A stretch of 64,000 bases of DNA from Bradyrhizobium erythrophlei (lineage in GTDB: Bacteria > Pseudomonadota > Alphaproteobacteria > Rhizobiales > Xanthobacteraceae): positions 7,181,501 to 7,245,500 of the forward strand of contig FSRD01000001.1 in NCBI GenBank assembly GCA_900129675.1. Reading direction: 5' to 3'. Positions 1-8,167 of this stretch are shown in pieces. How positions within the stretch are numbered: the first letter of the stretch is position 1; every line of letters starts with the position of its first letter. The notes beneath the pieces were generated by a model. That model did not search any database. It was given only the letters and a program-made list of their open reading frames with translations, and was not told the DNA's origin. The position numbers were made by a program, and so were the translations under genes.

Positions 1-1
1 G

Positions 2-748
2 CCGCCATTCCCGGCCAATGTCGGTCTTTATGGCTGCCCGACCACCGTCAACAACGTCGAATCCATCGCGGTCGCGCCCGACATTCTCAGGCGCGGCGCA
101 GCTTGGTTCGCGGCCATCGGCCGGCCCAACAATGTGGGAACAAAACTGTTTTGCATTTCCGGCCATGTCGAGCGCCCCTGCAACGTCGAAGAGGCGATGG
201 GGATTCCGTTCCGCGAATTGATCGAACGCCATTGCGGCGGTATCCGCGGCGGCTGGGACAACCTCAAGGCCGTGATCCCCGGCGGCTCCTCGGTGCGCAT
301 GGTGCCGGCCGAGCAGATAATCGATACGCCGATGGATTTCGACAGCCTCGGCAAGCTGCGCTCCGGCCTCGGCACCGCCGCCGTGATCGTGATGGACAAA
401 TCGACCGATCTGATCCGGGCGATCGCGCGGATTTCCTATTTCTACAAGCATGAGAGCTGCGGCCAGTGCACGCCCTGCCGCGAAGGCACGGGCTGGATGT
501 GGCGGGTGTTGACCCGGATGGCCGATGGCCGCGCCCACAAGCGCGAGATCGATATGCTGCTGGAGGTCACCAAGCAGGTCGAGGGCCACACCATCTGCGC
601 GCTCGGCGACGCCGCGGCGTGGCCGATCCAGGGCCTGATCGCGCATTTCCGTCACGAGATCGAGGCGCGCATCGACCAATATTCGCACAAGGCCGATATC
701 GACGATGTCGGCGTCCGCGATCCCGTAAACATGGTCGCGGCGGAGTAG
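2..748 (+). CDS. nuoF: NADH-quinone oxidoreductase subunit F, 3' part
   Basis: This is the C-terminal ~248 residues of the peripheral-arm subunit that binds FMN, NADH and the N3 [4Fe-4S] cluster; the start lies outside the window. The reading frame is open from base 2. The N3 ligand motif SCGQCTPCREGTGW is encoded near 455-500 and the fourth cysteine sits in TICALGDAAAWP near 590-620, as in all NuoF/51-kDa proteins. It is the first visible gene of the nuo operon. Two small genes, not nuoG, follow it directly, starting 4 bases after its stop codon. Confidence 0.97.
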   Translation, partial: PPFPANVGLYGCPTTVNNVESIAVAPDILRRGAAWFAAIGRPNNVGTKLFCISGHVERPCNVEEAMGIPFRELIERHCGGIRGGWDNLKAVIPGGSSVRMVPAEQIIDTPMDFDSLGKLRSGLGTAAVIVMDKSTDLIRAIARISYFYKHESCGQCTPCREGTGWMWRVLTRMADGRAHKREIDMLLEVTKQVEGHTICALGDAAAWPIQGLIAHFRHEIEARIDQYSHKADIDDVGVRDPVNMVAAE

Positions 749-752
749 GGCG

Positions 753-962
753 ATGACAGATCAACCGGACAGCATCGTGCTGGCGATCCTGAGCAGGATC
801 GATCAACGCACCGAACGGATGGCTGAAGATATTCACGACTTGAAGACGTGCGCTACTTCCATGGAGGAGGGGCTGGCCGGCGTCAACCGGAGGCTGGACC
901 GTTTGGATGGTCGCGTCGAGCGGATCGAGAAGCGCCTCGAACTGTCAGACGCAACGCATTGA
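753..962 (+). CDS. small coiled-coil protein inside the nuo operon
   Basis: A 69-residue protein starting 4 bases after the nuoF stop. It is mostly charged and helical: the second half shows a regular leucine/isoleucine spacing (GVNRRLDRLDGRVERIEKRL) typical of a short coiled coil. There is no signal peptide or membrane segment. I do not recognise a family with a known function. It lies in the same direction as the nuo genes and is almost certainly cotranscribed. It could be an assembly or scaffolding peptide, or a passenger of the gene behind it. Confidence 0.6.
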   Translation: MTDQPDSIVLAILSRIDQRTERMAEDIHDLKTCATSMEEGLAGVNRRLDRLDGRVERIEKRLELSDATH

Positions 963-963
963 G

Positions 964-1467
964 ATGATGAAACCGATGTCGCAACCGAGCATTTCCTGGT
1001 GGCAGAGATACGGGACGCTGGCGCAGATGGCGCAGGCGACCGTGGCGCTGCTCGGCTTTGTTGCGATCCTGTTCCAGATCAACGAGATCCGCTCCAACAA
1101 CCGCGCCGCCAGCGCGAGGACTGCGTTTCTGGGCTATACCGACCTCGCCTTCAAGAATCCGAAATTCTCGGCTCCCGACTACGATACGATCAAGGCCGGC
1201 AGCCGGGACGAGCGGGTTCAATACGAGAGCTTCGTCTCGTATTTCCTGTATGCCTGCGAGGAGACCATTGCAGCTTTCGCCGACAAGCGCGAATGGCAGG
1301 CCTCGTGCGACTACGACCTGAAGCCGCATCTGCCGTTCCTCTGTGAGAAGAACCAGGCGCAGCCCGCTTATCTCGCGACCTACGGCGCCGAAATCCAGCA
1401 ATGGGTGAGGACGTCGATGAAGACCGCCAGCGTTACTCCACCAGATTGCAAGCTGGGAAAGACTTGA
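964..1467 (+). CDS. membrane-anchored hypothetical protein inside the nuo operon
   Basis: About 167 residues from the ATG at 964, which lies 1 base after the previous stop codon; ATGs at 967 and 976 are alternatives. One N-terminal hydrophobic helix (roughly residues 20-37, AQATVALLGFVAILFQINEI) is followed by a soluble domain with several cysteines (ACEET, ASCDY, PFLCEK, PPDCKLG). This is the layout of small alphaproteobacterial proteins with an N-terminal anchor and unknown function. It ends 7 bases before nuoG. Function unknown; position suggests coexpression with complex I. Confidence 0.65.
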   Translation: MMKPMSQPSISWWQRYGTLAQMAQATVALLGFVAILFQINEIRSNNRAASARTAFLGYTDLAFKNPKFSAPDYDTIKAGSRDERVQYESFVSYFLYACEETIAAFADKREWQASCDYDLKPHLPFLCEKNQAQPAYLATYGAEIQQWVRTSMKTASVTPPDCKLGKT

Positions 1468-1474
1468 GACAGCA

Positions 1475-3550
1475 ATGACCAAACTCATCGTCGATGGCAA
1501 AGAGATCGATGTTCCCGCGGAATATACGCTGCTGCAGGCCTGCGAGGCTGCCGGCGCCGAAATCCCGCGGTTCTGCTACCACGAGCGGCTGTCGATCGCC
1601 GGCAATTGCCGGATGTGCCTGGTTGAAGTGAAGGGCGGCCCGAAGCCGGTCGCAAGCTGCGCCTGGGCCGTTCGCGACTGCCGTCCCGGTCCCAAGGGCG
1701 AGCCGCCGGAAATCTCGACGCGTTCGCCGATGGTCAAGAAGGCGCGCGAAGGCGTGATGGAATTCTTGCTGATCAACCATCCCCTGGACTGCCCGATCTG
1801 CGACCAGGGCGGCGAGTGCGACCTACAGGACCAGGCGATGGGCTACGGCGTCGACACCAGCCGCTTTGCCGAGAACAAGCGCGCGGTCGAGGACAAATAC
1901 CTGGGCGCGCTGGTCAAGACCTCGATGAACCGCTGCATCCAGTGCACGCGCTGCGTCCGCTTCTCCGCCGAAGTCTGCGGCGCGCCGGAAATGGGCGCGA
2001 CCGGCCGCGGCGAGGACATGGAGATCACGACCTATCTGGAATCGGCGCTGACCTCGGAACTGCAGGGCAATCTGGTCGATATCTGTCCGGTCGGCGCGCT
2101 GACCTCGAAGCCCTACGCGTTCGCGGCGCGGCCCTGGGAACTCGGCAAGACCCAATCGATCGACGTCATGGACGGCGTCGGCTCGGCGATCCGGGTCGAT
2201 ACCCGCGGCCGCGAGGTGATGCGCATCCTGCCGCGCATCAACGAGGCCGTGAACGAGGAGTGGATTTCCGACAAGACCCGCCACGTCGTTGACGGCCTGC
2301 GCACCCAGCGGCTCGACCGCCCCTATATCCGCGAGAACGGCCAGCTCCGCGCCGCGTCGTGGTCAGAAGCCTTTGCCGCGATCGCGGCCAAGGCCGCGCG
2401 TACCGACGGCAAGCGGTTAGGGGCCATCGCTGGCGATCTCGCCGCTGTGGAGGAGATGTTCGCGCTGAAGGATCTGCTGGCGAAATACGGCTCGTCCAAC
2501 CTCGCGGTGCAGGGCGCCGACGCCTTCGACGCCAAAGCCGGCCGCGCGTCCTACATCTTCAATCCGACCATCGCCGGCATCGATCAGGCCGACGCGCTCC
2601 TGATCGTGGGCTCGAACCCGCGCAAGGAAGCCGCCGTTCTCAACGCGCGGATCCGCAAGCGCTGGCGCACGGGTCAGCTCAAGATCGGCTTGATCGGCGC
2701 CAAGGCCGACCTGACCTATGATTACGCCTATCTCGGCGCGGGCACGGATTCGCTTGGCGAGCTCGCGGCCGGCAAGAATGCCTTCGCGGACGTGCTCAAG
2801 AACGCAAAGCATCCGATCGTCCTGGTCGGCGCCGGCGCCTACGGGCGGCGCGACGGTGCGGCGGTGCTGGCGCTCGCGGCAAAACTCGCCGCCGATCTTG
2901 GCGCGCTCAAAGACGGCTGGAACGGCTTTGCGGTGCTGCAGGATACGGCTTCGCGCGCGGGCGCGCTCGATATCGGCTTTGCCGCCGGGGCGGGCGGCCT
3001 GAACTCGGCGCAGATGACCACGTTCGGTATGCTCGATGTGCTGTTCCTGCTCGGCGCCGACGACATCAAGGCACCCGACGGTACCTTCGTCGTTTATATC
3101 GGCACCCATGGCGATCGCGGCGCGCATCGCGCCGATGTGATCCTGCCGGGCGCGGCCTACACGGAAAAGTCCGGCATCTACGTCAACACCGAGGGCAGGG
3201 CGCAGATCGCCAGCCGCGCCGCGTTCCCGCCCGGTGAGGCCCGCGAGGACTGGGCCATCGTCCGCGCGCTGTCGGACGTGCTGGGCAAGAAGCTGCCTTA
3301 CGACTCGCTGCAGGCGGTGCGCCAGGCGCTCTCCAAGACTGCGCCGCATCTGATGCGGATCGACCAGATCGAGGCCGGTAGCCCTGAGGATATCAAGGCG
3401 CTGGCGGCCAAGGGCGGCAGCCTCGACAAGGCGCCGTTCAAGAACCCGGTCGAGGATTTTTACCTGACCAACCCGATCGCGCGCGCATCGGCGGTGATGG
3501 CGGAATGTTCCCGGCTGGCGTCCGGGCAAATGCTGACGGCAGCGGAGTGA
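1475..3550 (+). CDS. nuoG: NADH-quinone oxidoreductase subunit G
   Basis: A 691-residue iron-sulphur subunit of the complex I peripheral arm that passes electrons from NuoEF towards NuoBI. The N-terminal ferredoxin domain has the N1b [2Fe-2S] ligands C34, C45, C48 and C62. The N5 cluster ligands are H102, C106, C109 and C115 (HPLDCPICDQGGEC). The N4 cluster uses C154, C157, C160 and C204 (CIQCTRC ... DICPVGAL). The remainder is the molybdopterin-oxidoreductase-like domain, catalytically degenerate in this family. Length is normal for the alphaproteobacterial/mitochondrial type, which lacks the extra N7 cluster domain of E. coli. Confidence 0.98.
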   Translation: MTKLIVDGKEIDVPAEYTLLQACEAAGAEIPRFCYHERLSIAGNCRMCLVEVKGGPKPVASCAWAVRDCRPGPKGEPPEISTRSPMVKKAREGVMEFLLINHPLDCPICDQGGECDLQDQAMGYGVDTSRFAENKRAVEDKYLGALVKTSMNRCIQCTRCVRFSAEVCGAPEMGATGRGEDMEITTYLESALTSELQGNLVDICPVGALTSKPYAFAARPWELGKTQSIDVMDGVGSAIRVDTRGREVMRILPRINEAVNEEWISDKTRHVVDGLRTQRLDRPYIRENGQLRAASWSEAFAAIAAKAARTDGKRLGAIAGDLAAVEEMFALKDLLAKYGSSNLAVQGADAFDAKAGRASYIFNPTIAGIDQADALLIVGSNPRKEAAVLNARIRKRWRTGQLKIGLIGAKADLTYDYAYLGAGTDSLGELAAGKNAFADVLKNAKHPIVLVGAGAYGRRDGAAVLALAAKLAADLGALKDGWNGFAVLQDTASRAGALDIGFAAGAGGLNSAQMTTFGMLDVLFLLGADDIKAPDGTFVVYIGTHGDRGAHRADVILPGAAYTEKSGIYVNTEGRAQIASRAAFPPGEAREDWAIVRALSDVLGKKLPYDSLQAVRQALSKTAPHLMRIDQIEAGSPEDIKALAAKGGSLDKAPFKNPVEDFYLTNPIARASAVMAECSRLASGQMLTAAE

Positions 3551-3560
3551 GCGTGACCTG

Positions 3561-4631
3561 ATGGCTGAATTCTTCGCAAGCTCGTTCTGGACCGGTTTTC
3601 TCTGGCCGCTGATCATCATGGTCGCGCAGAGCCTGCTGCTGCTCGTGGTGCTCCTGATCGCGATCGCCTACATCCTGCTCGCCGACCGCAAGATCTGGGC
3701 GGCGGTACAAATCCGTCGCGGCCCCAACGTCGTCGGTCCCTGGGGCCTGCTGCAATCCTTCGCCGACCTCTTGAAGTTCGTGCTGAAGGAACCGCTCATT
3801 CCCTCGGGCTCCAACAAGGGCGTGTTCCTGCTGGCGCCCCTGGTCTCGTGTGTGCTGGCGCTGGCGGCCTGGGCCGTGATCCCGATGAATCTCGGGTGGG
3901 TGATCGCCGACATCAATGTCGGCGTGCTCTATATCTTTGCGATCTCGTCGCTGTCGATCTACGGCATCATCATGGCCGGCTGGTCGTCGAACTCGAAATA
4001 TCCGTTCCTGGCCGCGCTTCGCTCCGCGGCGCAGATGGTGTCCTACGAAGTCTCGATCGGTTTTGTGATCATCACGGTGCTGTTGTGCGCGGGCTCGCTC
4101 AATCTGTCGAGCGTGGTCGAGGCGCAGAATACGCATGGGTTCGCCAGCCTGATCGGCCTGCCGCAGCTGACCATCCTGAACTGGTATGTGTGGCCGCTGT
4201 TCCCGATGTTCGTGGTGTTCTACGTCTCGGCGCTGGCGGAAACCAACCGGCCGCCGTTCGATCTCGTGGAAGCCGAATCCGAACTGGTTGCGGGCTTCAT
4301 GACCGAATACGGCTCGACGCCGTATTTGCTGTTCATGCTCGGCGAATATGTCGCGATCACCACGATGTGCGCCCTGGCGACGATCATGTTCCTCGGCGGC
4401 TGGCTGCCGCCGGTCGCACTGCCCCCGTTCACCTGGGTGCCCGGAATCATCTGGTTCGTGGTCAAGGTGTTCTTCATGTTCTTCATGTTTGCGATGGCGA
4501 AGGCGATCGTGCCGCGCTACCGCTACGATCAACTGATGCGGCTCGGCTGGAAGGTGTTCCTGCCGATGTCGCTGGCGATGGTGGTGATTGTGGCCGGCGT
4601 GCTGCAATTCGCCGGCATCGCGCCGAAGTGA
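3561..4631 (+). CDS. nuoH: NADH-quinone oxidoreductase subunit H
   Basis: A 356-residue polytopic membrane protein, the ND1 homologue that forms much of the quinone-binding chamber and links the peripheral arm to the proton-pumping arm. Family hallmarks visible are the segment RKIWAAVQIRRGPNVVGPWG in the first third and the acidic loop ALAETNRPPFDLVEAESELV in the middle. About eight membrane helices are apparent. It starts 10 bases after the nuoG stop and is followed 7 bases later by nuoI. Confidence 0.98.
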   Translation: MAEFFASSFWTGFLWPLIIMVAQSLLLLVVLLIAIAYILLADRKIWAAVQIRRGPNVVGPWGLLQSFADLLKFVLKEPLIPSGSNKGVFLLAPLVSCVLALAAWAVIPMNLGWVIADINVGVLYIFAISSLSIYGIIMAGWSSNSKYPFLAALRSAAQMVSYEVSIGFVIITVLLCAGSLNLSSVVEAQNTHGFASLIGLPQLTILNWYVWPLFPMFVVFYVSALAETNRPPFDLVEAESELVAGFMTEYGSTPYLLFMLGEYVAITTMCALATIMFLGGWLPPVALPPFTWVPGIIWFVVKVFFMFFMFAMAKAIVPRYRYDQLMRLGWKVFLPMSLAMVVIVAGVLQFAGIAPK

Positions 4632-4638
4632 GGTCGCC

Positions 4639-5133
4639 ATGAGTGTCAATATCAACGCAACCGCCCGCTCGCTGCTGCTGTCCGAATTCGTATCGGCGTT
4701 CATCCTCGCCATGCGGTATTTCTTCAAGCCGAAGCCGACGCTGAACTATCCCTTCGAGAAGGGGCCGATCTCGCCGCGCTTCCGCGGCGAGCACGCGCTG
4801 CGCCGCTATCCGAACGGCGAAGAGCGCTGCATCGCCTGCAAGCTGTGCGAGGCGATCTGCCCGGCCCAGGCGATCACCATCGAGGCCGGTCCGCGCCGCA
4901 ACGACGGCACCCGCCGCACCGTGCGCTACGACATCGACATGGTGAAATGCATCTATTGCGGCCTGTGCCAGGAAGCCTGCCCGGTCGATGCCATCGTCGA
5001 GGGACCGAATTTCGAATTCGCGACCGAGACCCGCGAGGAACTCTATTATGACAAGGCGAAACTGCTCGCCAACGGCGACCGCTGGGAGCGCGAGCTTGCG
5101 AAATCCATCGAACTCGATGCGCCGTACCGGTAA
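4639..5133 (+). CDS. nuoI: NADH-quinone oxidoreductase subunit I
   Basis: A 164-residue protein with two [4Fe-4S] clusters (N6a and N6b) that hands electrons to the terminal cluster in NuoB. The two ferredoxin motifs are C64/C67/C70/C74 (CIACKLCEAIC) and C104/C107/C110/C114 (CIYCGLCQEAC). I chose ATG 4639 (MSVNINATAR) because it has the expected family N-terminus, gives the normal length and avoids overlap with nuoH; an upstream in-frame start at 4588 would lie inside nuoH. Confidence 0.98.
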   Translation: MSVNINATARSLLLSEFVSAFILAMRYFFKPKPTLNYPFEKGPISPRFRGEHALRRYPNGEERCIACKLCEAICPAQAITIEAGPRRNDGTRRTVRYDIDMVKCIYCGLCQEACPVDAIVEGPNFEFATETREELYYDKAKLLANGDRWERELAKSIELDAPYR

Positions 5134-5142
5134 GGGGACGAC

Positions 5143-5781
5143 ATGATCCTTCCCGCGCTGTTCTTCTATCTGTTTGCCGGCGTCTGCGTGGCGTCGGCGG
5201 TGATGGTGATTGTGTCGCGCAATCCCGTGCACTCCGTGCTGTTTTTGATCCTGGCCTTCGTCAACGCCTCCGGCCTGTTCATCCTGATGGGCGCCGAGTT
5301 CCTGGCGATGATCCTGGTGATCGTCTATGTCGGCGCGGTCGCGACGCTGTTCCTGTTCGTGATCATGATGCTGGATGTCGATTTCACCGAACTGCGCTCG
5401 GGCTTTCTGGAATATCTGCCGATTGGTCTGGTGATCGGCGCGATCTTCCTCGCCGAACTGCTGCTGGTCGGCGGCAGCTGGGTCATCAATCCCGGCACCG
5501 CCAAATCCATCACGGCGGCGATCCCGACCAATGTCAGCAACACCGAGGCCCTCGGCCTCGTGCTGTATACGAAATACATCCATTACTTCCAGATCGCCGG
5601 CATGGTGCTCTTGGTGGCGATGATCGGCGCCATCGTGCTGACGCTGCGCCACAAGGCGAACGTCAAGCGGCAGGACATCAATGTGCAGAACGCGCGGACG
5701 CCCGAATTGGCCATGAGCGTGCGCAAGGTGGCCTCCGGCCAGGGCCTGCAGGACGCGGATGCGGCGGAGTGGGTGCAATGA
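5143..5781 (+). CDS. nuoJ: NADH-quinone oxidoreductase subunit J
   Basis: A 212-residue membrane subunit (ND6 homologue) with about five helices, part of the antiporter-like chain of complex I. The conserved N-terminal region NPVHSVLFLILAFVNASGLF and the following segment with VIVYVGAVATLFLFVIMML (the pi-bulge helix of the family) are clear. Its stop overlaps the nuoK start in an ATGA arrangement, which suggests translational coupling. Confidence 0.98.
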   Translation: MILPALFFYLFAGVCVASAVMVIVSRNPVHSVLFLILAFVNASGLFILMGAEFLAMILVIVYVGAVATLFLFVIMMLDVDFTELRSGFLEYLPIGLVIGAIFLAELLLVGGSWVINPGTAKSITAAIPTNVSNTEALGLVLYTKYIHYFQIAGMVLLVAMIGAIVLTLRHKANVKRQDINVQNARTPELAMSVRKVASGQGLQDADAAEWVQ

Positions 5782-6086
5782 CGATCGGTCTCGGACACTA
5801 TCTGTCGGTCGGCGCGATCCTGTTCACGCTTGGCATCCTCGGCATCTTCCTCAACCGCAAGAACATCATCGTCATCCTGATGTCGATCGAACTGATCCTC
5901 CTGGCCGTGAACATCAATCTGGTGGCGTTCTCGACCTTCCTCGGCGACATCGTCGGTCAGGTCTTCGCGCTGCTGGTGCTGACGGTGGCCGCGGCGGAAG
6001 CGGCGATCGGTCTGGCGGTTCTGGTGGTGTATTACCGCAACCGCGGTTCGATCGCGGTTGAAGACGTCAATCTGATGAAGGGCTAG
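5778..6086 (+). CDS. nuoK: NADH-quinone oxidoreductase subunit K
   Basis: A 102-residue protein with three membrane helices (ND4L homologue). The two conserved buried glutamates of the family lie in ILMSIELILLAVNINLV and VLTVAAAEAAIGLAVLV. The ATG at 5778 overlaps the nuoJ stop (ATGA) and gives the family-typical start MTIGLGHYLSVG; an in-frame GTG 9 bases upstream is less likely. Confidence 0.97.
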   Translation: MTIGLGHYLSVGAILFTLGILGIFLNRKNIIVILMSIELILLAVNINLVAFSTFLGDIVGQVFALLVLTVAAAEAAIGLAVLVVYYRNRGSIAVEDVNLMKG

Positions 6087-6094
6087 GCAGCGCT

Positions 6095-8167
6095 ATGGTT
6101 CAGGCAATTGTTTTCCTGCCGCTGCTCGGCGCCATTCTCGCGGGGCTGATCTCGATCTTCGGCGCGCATGCGCGCAATCCGAGCGGGGATATGGTCGAGC
6201 ATCACGACGACGCGCACGGGGCGGACGCCCATGCGTCTGATGCCCATGACGACCATGGCGATGACGATCACGGCCACGACGACCACCATGTCTCCGAGCC
6301 GGCGGCGGCGGGCTCGCGCGCGGCCGAACTGATCACCACGGGCCTGCTGCTGGTGGCCGCCGGTCTGTCATGGGTCACGCTGGTCGATGTCGGCTTCATG
6401 CACCATGATGCCCGGATCGCGCTGTTCCCGTGGATCAGTTCGGGCGATTTGCAGGTCGCCTGGTCGCTGCGGGTGGATACGCTGACCGCCGTCATGCTGG
6501 TGGTGGTCAATACCATTTCCTCGCTCGTGCACCTCTATTCCATCGGCTACATGGACGAGGATCCGTACCGGCCGCGCTTCTTCGGTTATCTGTCGCTGTT
6601 CACCTTCGCGATGCTGATGCTGGTGACCGCCGATAATCTGGTGCAGCTGTTTTTCGGGTGGGAAGGCGTCGGCCTCATGAGCTACCTGCTGATCGGCTTC
6701 TGGTACCAGAAGCCGTCGGCCAATGCGGCGGCGATCAAGGCCTTCGTGGTCAACCGGGTCGGCGACTTCGGATTTCTGCTCGGTATCTTTTCGATCTTCA
6801 TGCTGATCGGCTCGATTGACTTCGAGACGATTTTTGCGGGCGCGCCGGGGCTGTCAGGCAAGACCATCGATTTCTTCGGCTGGCACGCCGACGCGCTGAC
6901 GCTGACCTGCCTGTTGCTGTTCATGGGCGCGATGGGCAAATCGGCCCAGTTCCTGCTGCACACCTGGTTGCCGGACGCGATGGAAGGCCCAACCCCGGTC
7001 TCGGCGCTGATCCACGCCGCGACCATGGTGACCGCCGGCGTGTTCATGGTGGCGCGGCTGTCGCCGCTGTTTGAACTCGCACCCAATGCGCAGGCCGTGG
7101 TAATGTTCTTCGGCGCCACCACAGCGTTCTTTGCGGCAACCGTCGGCCTGGTGCAGAACGACATCAAGCGCATCGTCGCCTACTCGACCTGTTCGCAGCT
7201 CGGTTACATGTTCGTGGCGATGGGGGCAGGGGCCTATTCGGTCGGCATGTTCCATCTGTTCACGCACGCCTTCTTCAAGGCGCTGCTGTTCCTGGGCTCC
7301 GGCTCGGTGATCTATGCGATGCATCACGAACAGGACATCCGCAACATGGGCGGGCTGTGGCGCAAGATTCCCTACACCTTCGCGGTGATGTGCATCGGTA
7401 CCCTGGCGCTGACCGGCTTTCCGTTGTTTGCGGGCTACTTCTCCAAGGATGCGATCATCGAATCCGCCTATGCGGCGCATAATCCGTTCGCGACCTATGC
7501 CTATCTGCTGACGGTCGGGGCGGCGGGCCTTACCTCGTTCTATTCGTGGCGTTTGATCTTCAAGACCTTCTTCGGCGAGCCGCACGATCCCGAGCACTAC
7601 GAGGCGGCGCATGAGAGCCCGCTGTGGATGCTGATCCCGATCGGCGTCCTGGCGGCCGGTTCGATCCTGGCTGGCCTCCCGTTCAAGGAATTGTTCGCCG
7701 GCCATGGCGTCGAGGAATTCTTCCGCGAGTCCGTCAAGATGAACCCGCACATTCTCGAAGACATGGAGAATATGCCGCGCTGGCTCGTGCCGCTGCCAAC
7801 CGTCATGATGGCGCTGGGTGCGGTGATCTCCTACATCTTCTATATCAGCCGGCCGTATTTGCCGGTTGAGCTAGCCCGCCAGCACCCGATGCTCTACCAG
7901 TTCCTGCTCAACAAATGGTATTTCGACGAGTTGTATGACCTGATCTTCGTGGGTCCGGCCAAGCGGATCGGCCGCTTCCTGTGGAAGAAGGGCGATGGCT
8001 ACATCATCGACGGCTTCGGTCCCGACGGCGTATCGGCGCGGGTGCTCGACATCACCCGCAACGTCGTGAAGATCCAGACCGGCTATCTCTATCACTACGC
8101 CTTTGCGATGCTGATCGGGGTCGCCGGATTAATCACCTGGTTCATGTTCGGCTTGGGAGGCCAGTGA
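6095..8167 (+). CDS. nuoL: NADH-quinone oxidoreductase subunit L with His/Asp-rich loop
   Basis: A 690-residue antiporter-like proton-pumping subunit (ND5 homologue) that carries the long lateral helix. The core motifs are present: FFGWEGVGLMSYLLIGFWY, the lysine-bearing channel helices and FLLHTWLPDAMEGPTPVSAL. Unusually, the first loop (residues 35-65) is an insertion composed almost wholly of His and Asp: ten His and eleven Asp in 31 residues. The stop overlaps the nuoM start by one base (TGATG). Confidence 0.98.
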   Translation: MVQAIVFLPLLGAILAGLISIFGAHARNPSGDMVEHHDDAHGADAHASDAHDDHGDDDHGHDDHHVSEPAAAGSRAAELITTGLLLVAAGLSWVTLVDVGFMHHDARIALFPWISSGDLQVAWSLRVDTLTAVMLVVVNTISSLVHLYSIGYMDEDPYRPRFFGYLSLFTFAMLMLVTADNLVQLFFGWEGVGLMSYLLIGFWYQKPSANAAAIKAFVVNRVGDFGFLLGIFSIFMLIGSIDFETIFAGAPGLSGKTIDFFGWHADALTLTCLLLFMGAMGKSAQFLLHTWLPDAMEGPTPVSALIHAATMVTAGVFMVARLSPLFELAPNAQAVVMFFGATTAFFAATVGLVQNDIKRIVAYSTCSQLGYMFVAMGAGAYSVGMFHLFTHAFFKALLFLGSGSVIYAMHHEQDIRNMGGLWRKIPYTFAVMCIGTLALTGFPLFAGYFSKDAIIESAYAAHNPFATYAYLLTVGAAGLTSFYSWRLIFKTFFGEPHDPEHYEAAHESPLWMLIPIGVLAAGSILAGLPFKELFAGHGVEEFFRESVKMNPHILEDMENMPRWLVPLPTVMMALGAVISYIFYISRPYLPVELARQHPMLYQFLLNKWYFDELYDLIFVGPAKRIGRFLWKKGDGYIIDGFGPDGVSARVLDITRNVVKIQTGYLYHYAFAMLIGVAGLITWFMFGLGGQ

